This document shows, one piece after another, positions 25,782-33,883 of a stretch of 52,443 nucleotides of DNA. Each line of letters opens with the position of its first letter. The stretch's first letter is position 1. This DNA comes from JAEHDI01 sp035455185 (GTDB lineage: Bacteria; Acidobacteriota; Terriglobia; Bryobacterales; Bryobacteraceae), in assembly GCA_035455185.1 (NCBI GenBank), contig DATIFQ010000145.1:1-52443 (forward strand). The letters run 5' to 3'. Position numbers and translations under genes: made by a program. The notes below the pieces were generated by a model. It was not told where the DNA came from and ran no database searches. It worked only from the letters and a program-made list of their open reading frames with translations.

Positions 25782-26045
25782 ATGGCAAATATCGGTCGCG
25801 AGTTCGTGCGCCACGTCCTGCCCAAGATCCTCAAGCCGATGCGGGCCTTATGGAACGAAATGATCGGCTTCGTCTTCCTGGCGCTGGCGGCGATTCCGGT
25901 CCCGCGCACCTTCCGCATGTGGCAGGAATATGACGAGGCAGGCGAGGGCCTGTTCAAGATCGTCCTCTCGGGAATCTTCATCGCCATCATGGCGGTCTTC
26001 GGCGTTCATTCCTTCCTCCGCGCTCGCAGAATCACCCGTTCATGA
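25782..26045 (+). CDS. Small two-helix membrane protein
   Basis: ATG 25782 gives 87 residues with two hydrophobic segments (about 28-42, GFVFLALAAIPVP, and 58-78, LSGIFIAIMAVFGVHSFL) and a basic C-terminus. GAGAGGG lies upstream at modest spacing. The stop overlaps the next ATG (ATGA) of the mutase gene, so the two are translationally coupled. I recognise no function. The coupling hints at a shared transcript, not necessarily a shared role. Confidence 0.72.
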   Translation: MANIGREFVRHVLPKILKPMRALWNEMIGFVFLALAAIPVPRTFRMWQEYDEAGEGLFKIVLSGIFIAIMAVFGVHSFLRARRITRS

Positions 26046-27550
26046 GCGATCCGCGCGGAAAGCCCGGCCAGTTTCCTTACACGCGTGGCATTTATCCCGA
26101 CATGTACCGCGGCCGTCTCTGGACGATGCGGCAATACGCCGGATTCGGAGCGGCGGAGGAAAGCAACGAGCGGTACCGTTACCTGATCTCTCAAGGCACG
26201 ACGGGCCTGTCAGTCGCCTTTGATCTGCCCACGCAGATGGGCATGGACTCGGATCACCCCATGGCGGCGGGCGAGGTTGGGCGCGTCGGCGTTGCCATTT
26301 GCTCGTTGGCGGACATGGAGAGGCTGTTCGAGGGCATCCGGCTCGATGCAATCACCACGTCGATGACGATCAACTCGACGGCGGCCACCCTGCTCGCGTT
26401 CTATGTCCTGGTGGCTAAGAGACAGGGCGTGGACGTACGGCGGCTCTCCGGCACCGTCCAAAACGACATTCTGAAGGAGTACGTTGCCCGCGGCACATAC
26501 ATCTACCCACCACGTCCGGCAATGCGCATCATCACCGACCTGTTCTTCTGGGCGTCGAGCGAGCTGCCCGAGTGGAACACGATCTCGATCAGCGGGTATC
26601 ACATCCGTGAAGCCGGCTCGACCGCTGTCCAGGAAGTCGCTTTCACCCTGTCCAACGCCATCGCATACATTCAAGCGGCGCTCGACGCCGGACTTGCGAT
26701 CGACACCTTCGCGCCGCGGCTCTCGTTCTTCTTCAACGCTCACAGCAACTTTCTCGAGGAGATCGCGAAGTTCCGGGCGGCGCGCAGGCTCTATGCCCGT
26801 ATCATGCGGGACCGCTTCGGGGCGAAGAGGCCGCGCTCCATGACGCTCCGCTTCCACGCCCAGACCGGCGGCTCGACGCTCACCGCGCAACAGCCGGATG
26901 TAAACATCGTTCGGGTCTCGCTCCAGGCGCTGGCGTCTGTGCTCGGAGGAGCACAGTCCCTCCACACCAATGCCCGGGATGAGGCGCTGTCCCTTCCTAC
27001 CGAGGAATCGGTCCGTCTGGCGCTGCGCACGCAACAGATCATCGCGCATGAAAGCGGCGTGACGCAGACCGCGGACCCGACCGGCGGCAGCGCGTTTATC
27101 GAGGAACTCACAGACCGTATCGAGCGGGAAGCGCAACTCTACATCGCGAGAATCGACGAGATGGGCGGCACTCTTCGGGCCATCGAGTCCGGCTACATTC
27201 AGTCGGAGATTCAGAACGCAGCCTACGAGCATCAGCGCGCCATCGAGAGCGGAGAGTTGGTGGTCGTGGGGGTCAACCGGTTCCAGATGGAGAAACGCGC
27301 GATCCCGATCTTCCGGCTCGATCCGGAGCTGGAGAAGCGTCAGATACAACGTCTTGGAGAATTGCGAGCCGGACGCGACAAGGGGAAGCTGGAGGGGAGC
27401 CTTGATCGGCTCGAAGCAGCCGCCCGCGGAGAGGAGAACCTGATGCCGTTCATCCTCGATGCCGCCGCGGCGTACGCCACGGTGGGCGAAATCTCCAACC
27501 GTCTGCGCAAAGTCTTCGGCGAATACCGCGAAACCGGAGCAAGCACTTGA
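26042..27550 (+). CDS. Methylmalonyl-CoA mutase, catalytic (substrate-binding) chain without B12 domain
   Basis: This 502-residue protein is the TIM-barrel substrate domain of the methylmalonyl-CoA mutase family: TMRQYAGFGAAEESNERY, LSVAFDLPTQMGMDSDHP, GTVQNDILKEYVARGTYIYPP and NTISISGYHIREAGSTAVQE. The specificity positions known for true methylmalonyl-CoA mutase, Tyr (32, in RQYAGF) and Arg (150, in ARGTY), are kept, unlike isobutyryl-CoA mutase (Phe and Gln). The C-terminal cobalamin-binding domain is missing, so a separate B12-binding subunit is needed; no such gene is seen here. It would interconvert succinyl- and methylmalonyl-CoA. Confidence 0.92.
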   Translation: MSDPRGKPGQFPYTRGIYPDMYRGRLWTMRQYAGFGAAEESNERYRYLISQGTTGLSVAFDLPTQMGMDSDHPMAAGEVGRVGVAICSLADMERLFEGIRLDAITTSMTINSTAATLLAFYVLVAKRQGVDVRRLSGTVQNDILKEYVARGTYIYPPRPAMRIITDLFFWASSELPEWNTISISGYHIREAGSTAVQEVAFTLSNAIAYIQAALDAGLAIDTFAPRLSFFFNAHSNFLEEIAKFRAARRLYARIMRDRFGAKRPRSMTLRFHAQTGGSTLTAQQPDVNIVRVSLQALASVLGGAQSLHTNARDEALSLPTEESVRLALRTQQIIAHESGVTQTADPTGGSAFIEELTDRIEREAQLYIARIDEMGGTLRAIESGYIQSEIQNAAYEHQRAIESGELVVVGVNRFQMEKRAIPIFRLDPELEKRQIQRLGELRAGRDKGKLEGSLDRLEAAARGEENLMPFILDAAAAYATVGEISNRLRKVFGEYRETGAST

Positions 27551-27577
27551 GGAACCGCGGCCCTGAGGGAGCGGCGT

Positions 27578-28780
27578 TTACAGCGGCAGGATCTCCTCCC
27601 GATCCGGGTTGAACTTGATGCGGCGCTTTTGAACGTACGCGATGTTACCAAGGTGCGACGCCTGGGCCGAGCGGTGGCCGATGTACACGTCCCCATTCGG
27701 GAGCTTCCGCGTGCGGCAGCATTCCAGAAAATTCTCCACGTGGTCGATGGTCTGGTCCCGCTCGGACTTCACCACCACCGGCTGTGCACCCTTCCCAACC
27801 GGCGTGAACTCGAACCGGCTACGCGTAATGAAAAGGCGCCCTTCCGTGCCGCACATCTCGACGCCCGCGCCCGTGATGCCGGGCGCCAGGGTTGCTTCGA
27901 ACGTAGCCGTCCACTCCGCCGGATACTCGAGCAGCACGTTGATCGTGTCTGGAGCGGTGCGGCCGTCCTTGTAGTGGTAGACTCCGCCGGAGGCGACCGC
28001 CGCCGTCGGGTTGTCCTGGTCCATGAACATGTGGACTACGTCAATCCAGTGCGTGAACAGGTCGGTGACCTGGCCGCCACCGAAATCCAGGTACGCCCGG
28101 AAATTGAAATACTGCGGCGGATCCCACTCCCGCCATTTCACCGGACCGAGATACCGCGCCCAGTCGAGATTGGACGGTTTTTCCGCCATGGGCGCCTTCA
28201 TCAGATGCGCGCCGTTACCGTGCCACCACGTCCGCGCCAGCGTGATCTTGCCCAGCTTCCCGGCTTTGATGTACTCTTCCTTCGCCTGGATGTAGTGCGG
28301 GCCTGAGCGCTGCTGCATCCCGACCTGGCAGATGCGGTTGTTCACTCGCGCCGCCTTGACGATCTCCGGGCCTTCCTCGATTTTCAGCGTCAGGGGCTTC
28401 TCGACGTAGACGTCCTTGCCGGCGTTGAGCGCGTCGATCGCCGTCAATGCGTGCCAGTGGTCCGGTGTGGCGATGAGGACCGCGTCGAGCTCTTTCATCT
28501 CCAGGAGCTTCCGGTGGTCGCGGTGACTCGTCGCACCGGCCGCCTTCTGAAGCGCGCGGTCGATCCTGTCTCCGTAGATGTCGCACACGGCGTCCACCTG
28601 GACGGAGCCGGTCTCGATGAATGTGCCCATGACACTGCGGCCCCGGCCGCCGCAGCCGACCAGACCGAGATGAACGCGGTCGTTGGCGCCGAGCACTCGC
28701 GAATAGGAAGAAGCCGTCATCGCCAGAGCGCTGCCGGCGAACCGAAAAAGATCCCTTCGTCCAAAGTCCGCGTGGAACAT
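27578..28780 (-). CDS. Tat-exported Gfo/Idh/MocA family oxidoreductase
   Basis: The start ATG 28780 gives 400 residues with a twin-arginine leader (FGRRDLFRFAG). The Rossmann fold begins at HLGLVGCGGRGRS, and the family motif EKPLT (in DVYVEKPLTL) and the substrate-side DFGGGQVTDLFTHWIDVVH are present. The enzyme would act on a sugar or sugar derivative with a tightly held NAD(P) cofactor in the periplasm. The substrate is unknown. It is divergent from trmFO and convergent with the mutase gene, 27 bases away. Confidence 0.92.
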   Translation of the reverse strand: MFHADFGRRDLFRFAGSALAMTASSYSRVLGANDRVHLGLVGCGGRGRSVMGTFIETGSVQVDAVCDIYGDRIDRALQKAAGATSHRDHRKLLEMKELDAVLIATPDHWHALTAIDALNAGKDVYVEKPLTLKIEEGPEIVKAARVNNRICQVGMQQRSGPHYIQAKEEYIKAGKLGKITLARTWWHGNGAHLMKAPMAEKPSNLDWARYLGPVKWREWDPPQYFNFRAYLDFGGGQVTDLFTHWIDVVHMFMDQDNPTAAVASGGVYHYKDGRTAPDTINVLLEYPAEWTATFEATLAPGITGAGVEMCGTEGRLFITRSRFEFTPVGKGAQPVVVKSERDQTIDHVENFLECCRTRKLPNGDVYIGHRSAQASHLGNIAYVQKRRIKFNPDREEILPL

Positions 28781-28834
28781 AAGGGTGCAATTATATCGCT
28801 CGTGAACAGCGCCGGATAGAATGAGAGCAGGCAC

Positions 28835-30169
28835 TTGACGCGTTCCATCCACATTCTCGGCGGCGGGCTCGCGGGCACCGAGGCCGCTCTTCAGGCGTCG
28901 AAGCTGGGCGTTCCAGTGGTTCTGCACGAGATGCGGCCGGCGGTGCCGACGGCTGCGCACCGGACGGACCGCCTCGGCGAATTGGTCTGCAGCAACTCGC
29001 TCAAGAGTGAACAGGAGTCGACCGCGCCTTGGTTGCTGAAGCAGGAACTCCGGCGCCTCGGTTCCGTTCTGCTGGAAGCGGCGGCGAAAGCGCGCGTTCC
29101 CGGCGGCCACGCGTTGACCGTGGACAGGGAGGTGTTTGCCGAGGAGGTTACGCAGGCCGTCGCATCAGATCCCCGCATCGAACTGCGCCGCGACGAGGTG
29201 CGCGAGATCCCTCGCGGCGAGATCGTCATCGTCGCCACCGGACCGCTCACCAGCGATGCGCTGGCGTCCGATATCGCGGTTCTTACCGGCTCGGAGCGGC
29301 TTTACTTCTACGACAGCATCAGCCCGATTGTCGAAGCCGACTCGATCGACATGTCGGTCGCGTTTCGCGCCTCGCGCTATGACAAGTCGCTCGACTCCTC
29401 CGGGGACTACATCAACTGCCCATTCGATAGAGAGCAGTACGAGCGCTTCATTGACGCACTGCTGGAAGCTCAGCAACACCAGCCGCACATCTCCGCCGAC
29501 GTCCCATACTTCGAAGCCTGCCTGCCCGTCGAGGAGCTCGCGCGCCGCGGGCGCGATACGCTGCGCTTCGGCCCGATGAAGCCGATGGGCCTCACCGACC
29601 CCCGCACCGGGAACCGGCCGTACGCGGCGGTCCAGTTACGGCAGGAAAACCTCCGCGCCGACAGCTTTAACATGGTCGGCTTTCAAAACTACCTGCGCTA
29701 CGGTGAACAGGCGCGCATCTTTCGGATGATCCCCGGCCTCGAATGCGCGGAGTTCTTGCGCTACGGCCAGATTCACCGGAACACGTACATCAACGGGCCC
29801 GCGCTCCTCGATGCCCTTCTGCGGCTGAAAGCCCACCCCGGAATTTTCTTCGCCGGGCAGGTTTCCGGTGTGGAGGGTTACGTCGAGTCGATTGCGACTG
29901 GTCTGGTAGCCGGCCGCAACGCCGCTTCCCTGGCGCTCGGCGAAGAGCCGCGCCCGCTGCCCCGCCAGACCGCCCTTGGATCGCTCTGCGCCTACGTCTC
30001 CGGGGCGGATCTGGACAATTACCAGCCGGCGAACATCACCTTCGACCTGCTACCGCCGCTCGACGACGCGACGAAGCGGAAGCTGCGTCACGACAAGCGG
30101 GCCCGCCGCGTCGAGGTATGCCGGAGAGCGCTTGAGGCACTCGAGGAGCACCTGGGAGTCCATGTCTGA
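28835..30169 (+). CDS. trmFO: TrmFO, folate-dependent tRNA (uracil-54-C5) methyltransferase
   Basis: This 444-residue protein starts at TTG 28835. It has the FAD site ILGGGLAGTEAAL (9-18), the N-terminal Cys52 in ELVCSNSLKSE and Cys229 in EACLPVEELARRG, matching the two functional cysteines of the Bacillus enzyme. GPMKPMGLTDPRTG and NMVGFQNYL are diagnostic. It makes ribothymidine at U54 of tRNA using methylene-tetrahydrofolate. A TAGAAT box ends 12 bases before the start. Its last 8 bases overlap xerC, a gene order also known in Bacillus (trmFO-xerC). Confidence 0.95.
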   Translation: MTRSIHILGGGLAGTEAALQASKLGVPVVLHEMRPAVPTAAHRTDRLGELVCSNSLKSEQESTAPWLLKQELRRLGSVLLEAAAKARVPGGHALTVDREVFAEEVTQAVASDPRIELRRDEVREIPRGEIVIVATGPLTSDALASDIAVLTGSERLYFYDSISPIVEADSIDMSVAFRASRYDKSLDSSGDYINCPFDREQYERFIDALLEAQQHQPHISADVPYFEACLPVEELARRGRDTLRFGPMKPMGLTDPRTGNRPYAAVQLRQENLRADSFNMVGFQNYLRYGEQARIFRMIPGLECAEFLRYGQIHRNTYINGPALLDALLRLKAHPGIFFAGQVSGVEGYVESIATGLVAGRNAASLALGEEPRPLPRQTALGSLCAYVSGADLDNYQPANITFDLLPPLDDATKRKLRHDKRARRVEVCRRALEALEEHLGVHV

Positions 30170-31055
30170 GCTCGCCCAACAGATCCAGCGCTTCCTCGAT
30201 TCTCGCCGCCGGGAGAACGTCTCCGAGCACACGCTCCGCGCCTATGGGGCCGACCTGAAACAGTTTCTCGAATACTTCTCGCCTCAGGGTGCGGAGCCTC
30301 CGGCACTCGCCGGCCTGGATCTGTTGCTGCTGCGGGAATGGATGGCTGACTTGTACGCCCGAAAGCTCAGCCCCGTCACTCTCCGGCGGAAACTCGCCGC
30401 CGTGCGGTCGTTCTTCCATTTCCTTCACCGCGAGGGGTTGATCGGGATGAACACCGCTCGTCTGCTCGGCACACCGAAAACTCCGAAGACCCTGCCGCGA
30501 GTTCCCTCCGCCGAGCAGACAAACCGCATCCTCGATGGGGCTGGCGGCCAAACCGAACGCCCCAGCCTGGCACGCGACCTGGCGATCCTGGAAATGCTGT
30601 ACGGCTGCGGCGTCCGGGTGTCCGAGTTGGCCGGCATGAGCCTCGACGACATTGACTTCGGCGAGCAGTGGGTACGAGTCCGGGGCAAGGGACGGAAGGA
30701 ACGGCAGGTCCCGATCCCGTCTAAGGCAGCGGCCGCTGTCGAACGCTACCTCGCGGAGAGAGTCGCGCCGCCCGGCGAACGTGCCGTCTTCGTGAACCGG
30801 CGGGGCGGCCGCCTGACGGACCGCGCTGTCCGGGCCATCGTCAAGTTCTACGCGACCCTCGTCGCCGGCGATTCGTCAATACACCCTCATACGTTCCGGC
30901 ATGCGTATGCCACGCACCTGCTCAGCGACGGAGCGGACCTCCGGGCGATTCAGGAACTGCTCGGACACACCCGGCTTTCCACCACGCAGAAGTACACGCA
31001 GGTGTCGCTCACCGAGTTAATGGCGGTTTACGATCGCTCGCATCCGAAGGCGTAG
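30162..31055 (+). CDS. xerC: Tyrosine recombinase XerC
   Basis: ATG 30162 gives 297 residues, the usual XerC/D length. The N-terminal core-binding domain begins QRFLDSRRRENVSEHTLRAY. The catalytic residues are visible: Arg152 (GCGVRVSELAG), Lys176 (RGKGRKER), His243 and Arg246 (HPHTFRHAYATHLL), His269 (LLGHTRLST) and Tyr278 (QKYTQ). It resolves chromosome dimers at dif with XerD at the end of replication. The choice of XerC over XerD rests mainly on the trmFO-xerC synteny. Its 3' end overlaps the convergent modA by 47 bases. Confidence 0.93.
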   Translation: MSELAQQIQRFLDSRRRENVSEHTLRAYGADLKQFLEYFSPQGAEPPALAGLDLLLLREWMADLYARKLSPVTLRRKLAAVRSFFHFLHREGLIGMNTARLLGTPKTPKTLPRVPSAEQTNRILDGAGGQTERPSLARDLAILEMLYGCGVRVSELAGMSLDDIDFGEQWVRVRGKGRKERQVPIPSKAAAAVERYLAERVAPPGERAVFVNRRGGRLTDRAVRAIVKFYATLVAGDSSIHPHTFRHAYATHLLSDGADLRAIQELLGHTRLSTTQKYTQVSLTELMAVYDRSHPKA

Positions 31056-31866
31056 GCGGGAACAGGCCGCCTTGCTCGAGCAACCGCCGACCTTCCTCCG
31101 AAACCAGGAAATCGAGGAAGCGTTTCGCGGCATCCGGCTGCGCTGTGGCGGCCACAATTCCACCCGCCTGCCGGATCGGCTGGTGCCAGCTCTCCGGAAG
31201 CAAGATGCCCTCCTTATTATGCAGCAACGTCCAGGACGTGATCGTAGCGTCAGCGTTCCCACTGGCGGCATACTCGAAGGCTTGGCGGACATTCTCGCCG
31301 TAAACGAGCTTCCCACGGATGGCCTCAAATAACCCACTTTCCTTCAATAAGTTGAGGGCAGCCATTCCATACGGGGCGTGAGTCGGGTTGGCGATCGCCA
31401 CATGAAGCACTTCCGGTTTGGTGAGATCCTGAAGCGTCCGGACGGAGCCGCTGCGGGACCAGAGTCCCAGCCTGCCATGGGCATAGATCCGAACCGAGTC
31501 CTGCCGGATGTGTCCCGAGCGGACAAGATCGTCCACAAACTTTTGATTCGCTGAGAGATAGACGTCGTACGGCGCACCGTGTTCAATCTGTCGGGCGAGC
31601 ATCCCGCTCGATGCGAGAGTAAACGTCACCCGAATTCTCGTGGCACGCTCGAAAGCGGCTTTAAGGCTGTTTCCCAGCGGTGCCAGGTCCGCCGCGCCTG
31701 CAACCGTGACCCCGGCTGTCAAAGACTGACCGAGAAGCAAGAGGAGCGTTAGCCACAATACAATGAAAGATGATAAGCGCCTTGACAATGGCGCACTAAG
31801 GTTTGATAATGGGAATGTGCTAACGCATGCCGGGTCTGATCGGTATGGCATGCCGAAATGCTTCAT
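31009..31866 (-). CDS. modA: ModA-like molybdate-type ABC substrate-binding protein, orphan
   Basis: From ATG 31866 the protein has 285 residues. An unusually long N-terminus precedes the hydrophobic leader (SSFIVLWLTLLLLLGQS), and a TTG at 31788 would give a textbook 26-residue signal peptide instead. The mature part is ModA-like: VTVAGAADLAPLGNSLKAAF, SSGMLARQIEHGAPYDVYLS, IANPTHAPYGMAALNLLKES and ITSWTLLHNKEG. It would bind an oxyanion, most likely molybdate or tungstate, in the periplasm. No modB or modC is nearby. The dnaK promoter lies inside its 5' end on the other strand. Confidence 0.87.
   Translation of the reverse strand: MKHFGMPYRSDPACVSTFPLSNLSAPLSRRLSSFIVLWLTLLLLLGQSLTAGVTVAGAADLAPLGNSLKAAFERATRIRVTFTLASSGMLARQIEHGAPYDVYLSANQKFVDDLVRSGHIRQDSVRIYAHGRLGLWSRSGSVRTLQDLTKPEVLHVAIANPTHAPYGMAALNLLKESGLFEAIRGKLVYGENVRQAFEYAASGNADATITSWTLLHNKEGILLPESWHQPIRQAGGIVAATAQPDAAKRFLDFLVSEEGRRLLEQGGLFPPTPSDASDRKPPLTR
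31781..31801 (+). promoter_or_regulatory. HAIR-like HspR operator over the dnaK -35 box
   Basis: CTTGACA-N7-ACTAAGG matches the HspR-associated inverted repeat (CTTGAGT-N7-ACTCAAG) at 10 of 14 positions with exactly the right 7-base spacing. It covers the -35 hexamer of the dnaK promoter. An HspR-type MerR protein is encoded at the end of the same operon, which supports autoregulation in response to free DnaK. Confidence 0.55.
31782..31810 (+). promoter_or_regulatory. Sigma-70 promoter of dnaK
   Basis: TTGACA (31782-31787), a 17-base spacer and GATAAT (31805-31810) form a near-consensus housekeeping promoter. The start site would be about 31817, giving a leader of roughly 92 bases to ATG 31910, which has the SD GGAGGA. 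Confidence 0.75.
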
Positions 31867-31909
31867 ACTGTTCAAAGTGTAGCGTGTTTCGCTGGAGGAT
31901 TTAAGAAAT

Positions 31910-33820
31910 ATGAGTAAGATCATCGGAATCGATCTGGGTACCACGAACTCCGTGGTGGCGGTCATGGAGGGCGGGCAGCCGGTGGTCATTCCCAACCAAG
32001 AGGGGGGGCGGACGACGCCTTCTGTGGTCGGTTTTGCCAAGAGCGGCGAGCGTCTCGTCGGCCAGGTGGCTAAGCGCCAGGCGGTCACCAACCCGGAGAA
32101 CACCGTTTATTCGATCAAGCGGTTCATGGGGCGCCGCGTTGGCGAAGTCACCGAAGAGATGACGATGGTGCCCTACAAGGTGGTTGCCGGTGAAAACAGC
32201 GATGCTCGGATCGAGATCCAGAGCCGCAGATATTCGCCGCCCGAGATTTCGGCCATGATCCTGACGAAGCTCAAGGAAGCGGCCGAAGCGTATCTTGGGG
32301 AGAAAGTCACCAAAGCCGTCATCACCGTTCCCGCGTATTTCAACGACTCCCAACGCCAGGCGACCAAGGACGCCGGCAAAATCGCCGGCCTCGAAGTGAT
32401 GCGCATCATCAACGAGCCCACCGCGGCCGCGCTGGCCTACGGTCTCGACAAGAAGAAGGACGAGACGATCGCCGTCTACGATTTCGGCGGTGGCACGTTC
32501 GATATCTCGATCCTCGAGGTCGGCGACGGCGTCGTCGAGGTGAAGTCCACCAACGGCGACACCCACCTCGGAGGCGACAATATCGACCAGCGGATCATCG
32601 AGTGGATTGTCGGTGAGTTCAAGCGCGAGAACGGGATCGACCTGTCAAAGGACCAGATGGCGCTTCAGCGGCTCAAGGAGGCCGCCGAAAAGGCAAAGAT
32701 CGAGCTTTCGACGCTGCTCGAGACCGAACTGAACCTTCCCTTTATCACCGCAGATGCGACCGGACCCAAGCACCTGGTGATGAAACTCACCAGGGCTCGC
32801 TTCGAGCAGATGGTCGAGGACCTTCTGAACCGGAGTGTTGGCCCCTGCAAGCAGGCGCTCGCCGACGCCGGTATGACCCCGGCCGACATCGATGAAGTCG
32901 TCCTGGTGGGTGGGACCACCCGTACCCCGAAGGTGCAGCAGATTGTACGTGAGCTGTTCGGAAAGGATCCGCATAAAGGTGTGAACCCGGACGAAGTGGT
33001 GGCCGTAGGCGCCGCGGTCCAGGGAGGGGTGCTCGGCGGCGAAGTGAAAGACGTTCTGCTGCTCGACGTCACCCCGCTTTCGCTCGGCATCGAGACGCTG
33101 GGCGGTGTTTTCACCAAGCTCATCGACCGCAACACCACCATTCCCACCCGGAAGAGCGAGACCTTCTCGACGGCCGCCGACAGCCAGACCTCCGTGGAGA
33201 TCAAGGTTCACCAGGGGGAGCGCGCGATGGCTGCGGACAACCGCCTGCTCGGAGTCTTCCAGTTGGTTGGCATCCCGCCCGCGCCGCGCGGAATCCCGCA
33301 GATCGAAGTCACCTTTGACATCGACGCCAATGGGATTCTGAATGTGACCGCCAAGGACCGCGCCACCGGGAACGAGCAGAAAATCACCATCACCTCCTCC
33401 TCGGGTCTCGGCAAGGAAGAGGTCGACAAAATGGCTCGAGACGCAGAGTCCCACGCGGCCGATGACCGCAAGCGCAAGGACGAGGTCGAGGCTCGGAACC
33501 GCGCGGACTCGATGGTCTACCAGACCGAAAAGCTGCTCAAGGAGCATCGCAGCAAGATCAGCGACGCCGACGCACGAGACATTGAGTCGGCTCTTGAGGA
33601 AACCAAGCGGGCCGTCCGCGAGGGGACGGTCGAGCTGATCAACAGTGCCACCGATCGTCTGACCACGGCGAGCCACAAACTCGCCGAGGCCATGTACCGG
33701 GCGACGGCGGAGCAGGCAAGCAGTGCGGGACCCGCGCAGGAGCAGCCGGCGGAGCCGCCGAAAGGAAAAGAGAACGTCGTTGACGCTGAATTTGTCGACG
33801 TGGACGACAAGAAGAAATAA
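31910..33820 (+). CDS. dnaK: Chaperone DnaK (Hsp70)
   Basis: This 636-residue Hsp70 starts with GIDLGTTNSVV, has IINEPTAAALAYG and VYDFGGGTFDISIL in the ATPase domain, and VLLLDVTPLSLGIETLGG in the linker/substrate region. It is preceded by a strong SD (GGAGGA). It folds and rescues proteins by ATP-driven binding of hydrophobic stretches. It heads the operon dnaK-dnaJ-hspR; grpE is not in the window. In HspR systems DnaK acts as co-repressor, which would close the regulatory loop. Confidence 0.97.
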   Translation: MSKIIGIDLGTTNSVVAVMEGGQPVVIPNQEGGRTTPSVVGFAKSGERLVGQVAKRQAVTNPENTVYSIKRFMGRRVGEVTEEMTMVPYKVVAGENSDARIEIQSRRYSPPEISAMILTKLKEAAEAYLGEKVTKAVITVPAYFNDSQRQATKDAGKIAGLEVMRIINEPTAAALAYGLDKKKDETIAVYDFGGGTFDISILEVGDGVVEVKSTNGDTHLGGDNIDQRIIEWIVGEFKRENGIDLSKDQMALQRLKEAAEKAKIELSTLLETELNLPFITADATGPKHLVMKLTRARFEQMVEDLLNRSVGPCKQALADAGMTPADIDEVVLVGGTTRTPKVQQIVRELFGKDPHKGVNPDEVVAVGAAVQGGVLGGEVKDVLLLDVTPLSLGIETLGGVFTKLIDRNTTIPTRKSETFSTAADSQTSVEIKVHQGERAMAADNRLLGVFQLVGIPPAPRGIPQIEVTFDIDANGILNVTAKDRATGNEQKITITSSSGLGKEEVDKMARDAESHAADDRKRKDEVEARNRADSMVYQTEKLLKEHRSKISDADARDIESALEETKRAVREGTVELINSATDRLTTASHKLAEAMYRATAEQASSAGPAQEQPAEPPKGKENVVDAEFVDVDDKKK

Positions 33821-33832
33821 ACCGTTGCCCGC

Positions 33833-33861
33833 GGCCCGTGCTGTCCGATATCGCACGGGCC
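33833..33861 (+). promoter_or_regulatory. Perfect stem-loop between dnaK and dnaJ
   Basis: GGCCCGTGC (33833-33841) is the exact inverted repeat of GCACGGGCC (33853-33861), with an 11-base loop. No U-tract follows, so it is not a normal terminator. It could stabilise the dnaK message, mark a processing site or lower dnaJ expression relative to dnaK. The dnaJ start just downstream lacks a clear SD. Confidence 0.55.
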
Positions 33862-33883
33862 CAGGGCTGGAACGCGTGTTTGC

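Noticed and set aside
26210..27349. 379-codon minus-strand frame inside the mutase gene
   Set aside because: Antisense to a conserved enzyme; the composition is typical of shadow frames.
31746..31826. CIRCE operator before dnaK
   Set aside because: Half-sites resemble CIRCE but are 60 bases apart rather than 9; a HAIR-like site fits the operon better.
32645..33856. 403-codon minus-strand frame inside dnaK
   Set aside because: Long antisense frames opposite dnaK are a known artefact of its codon use; there is no start signal.
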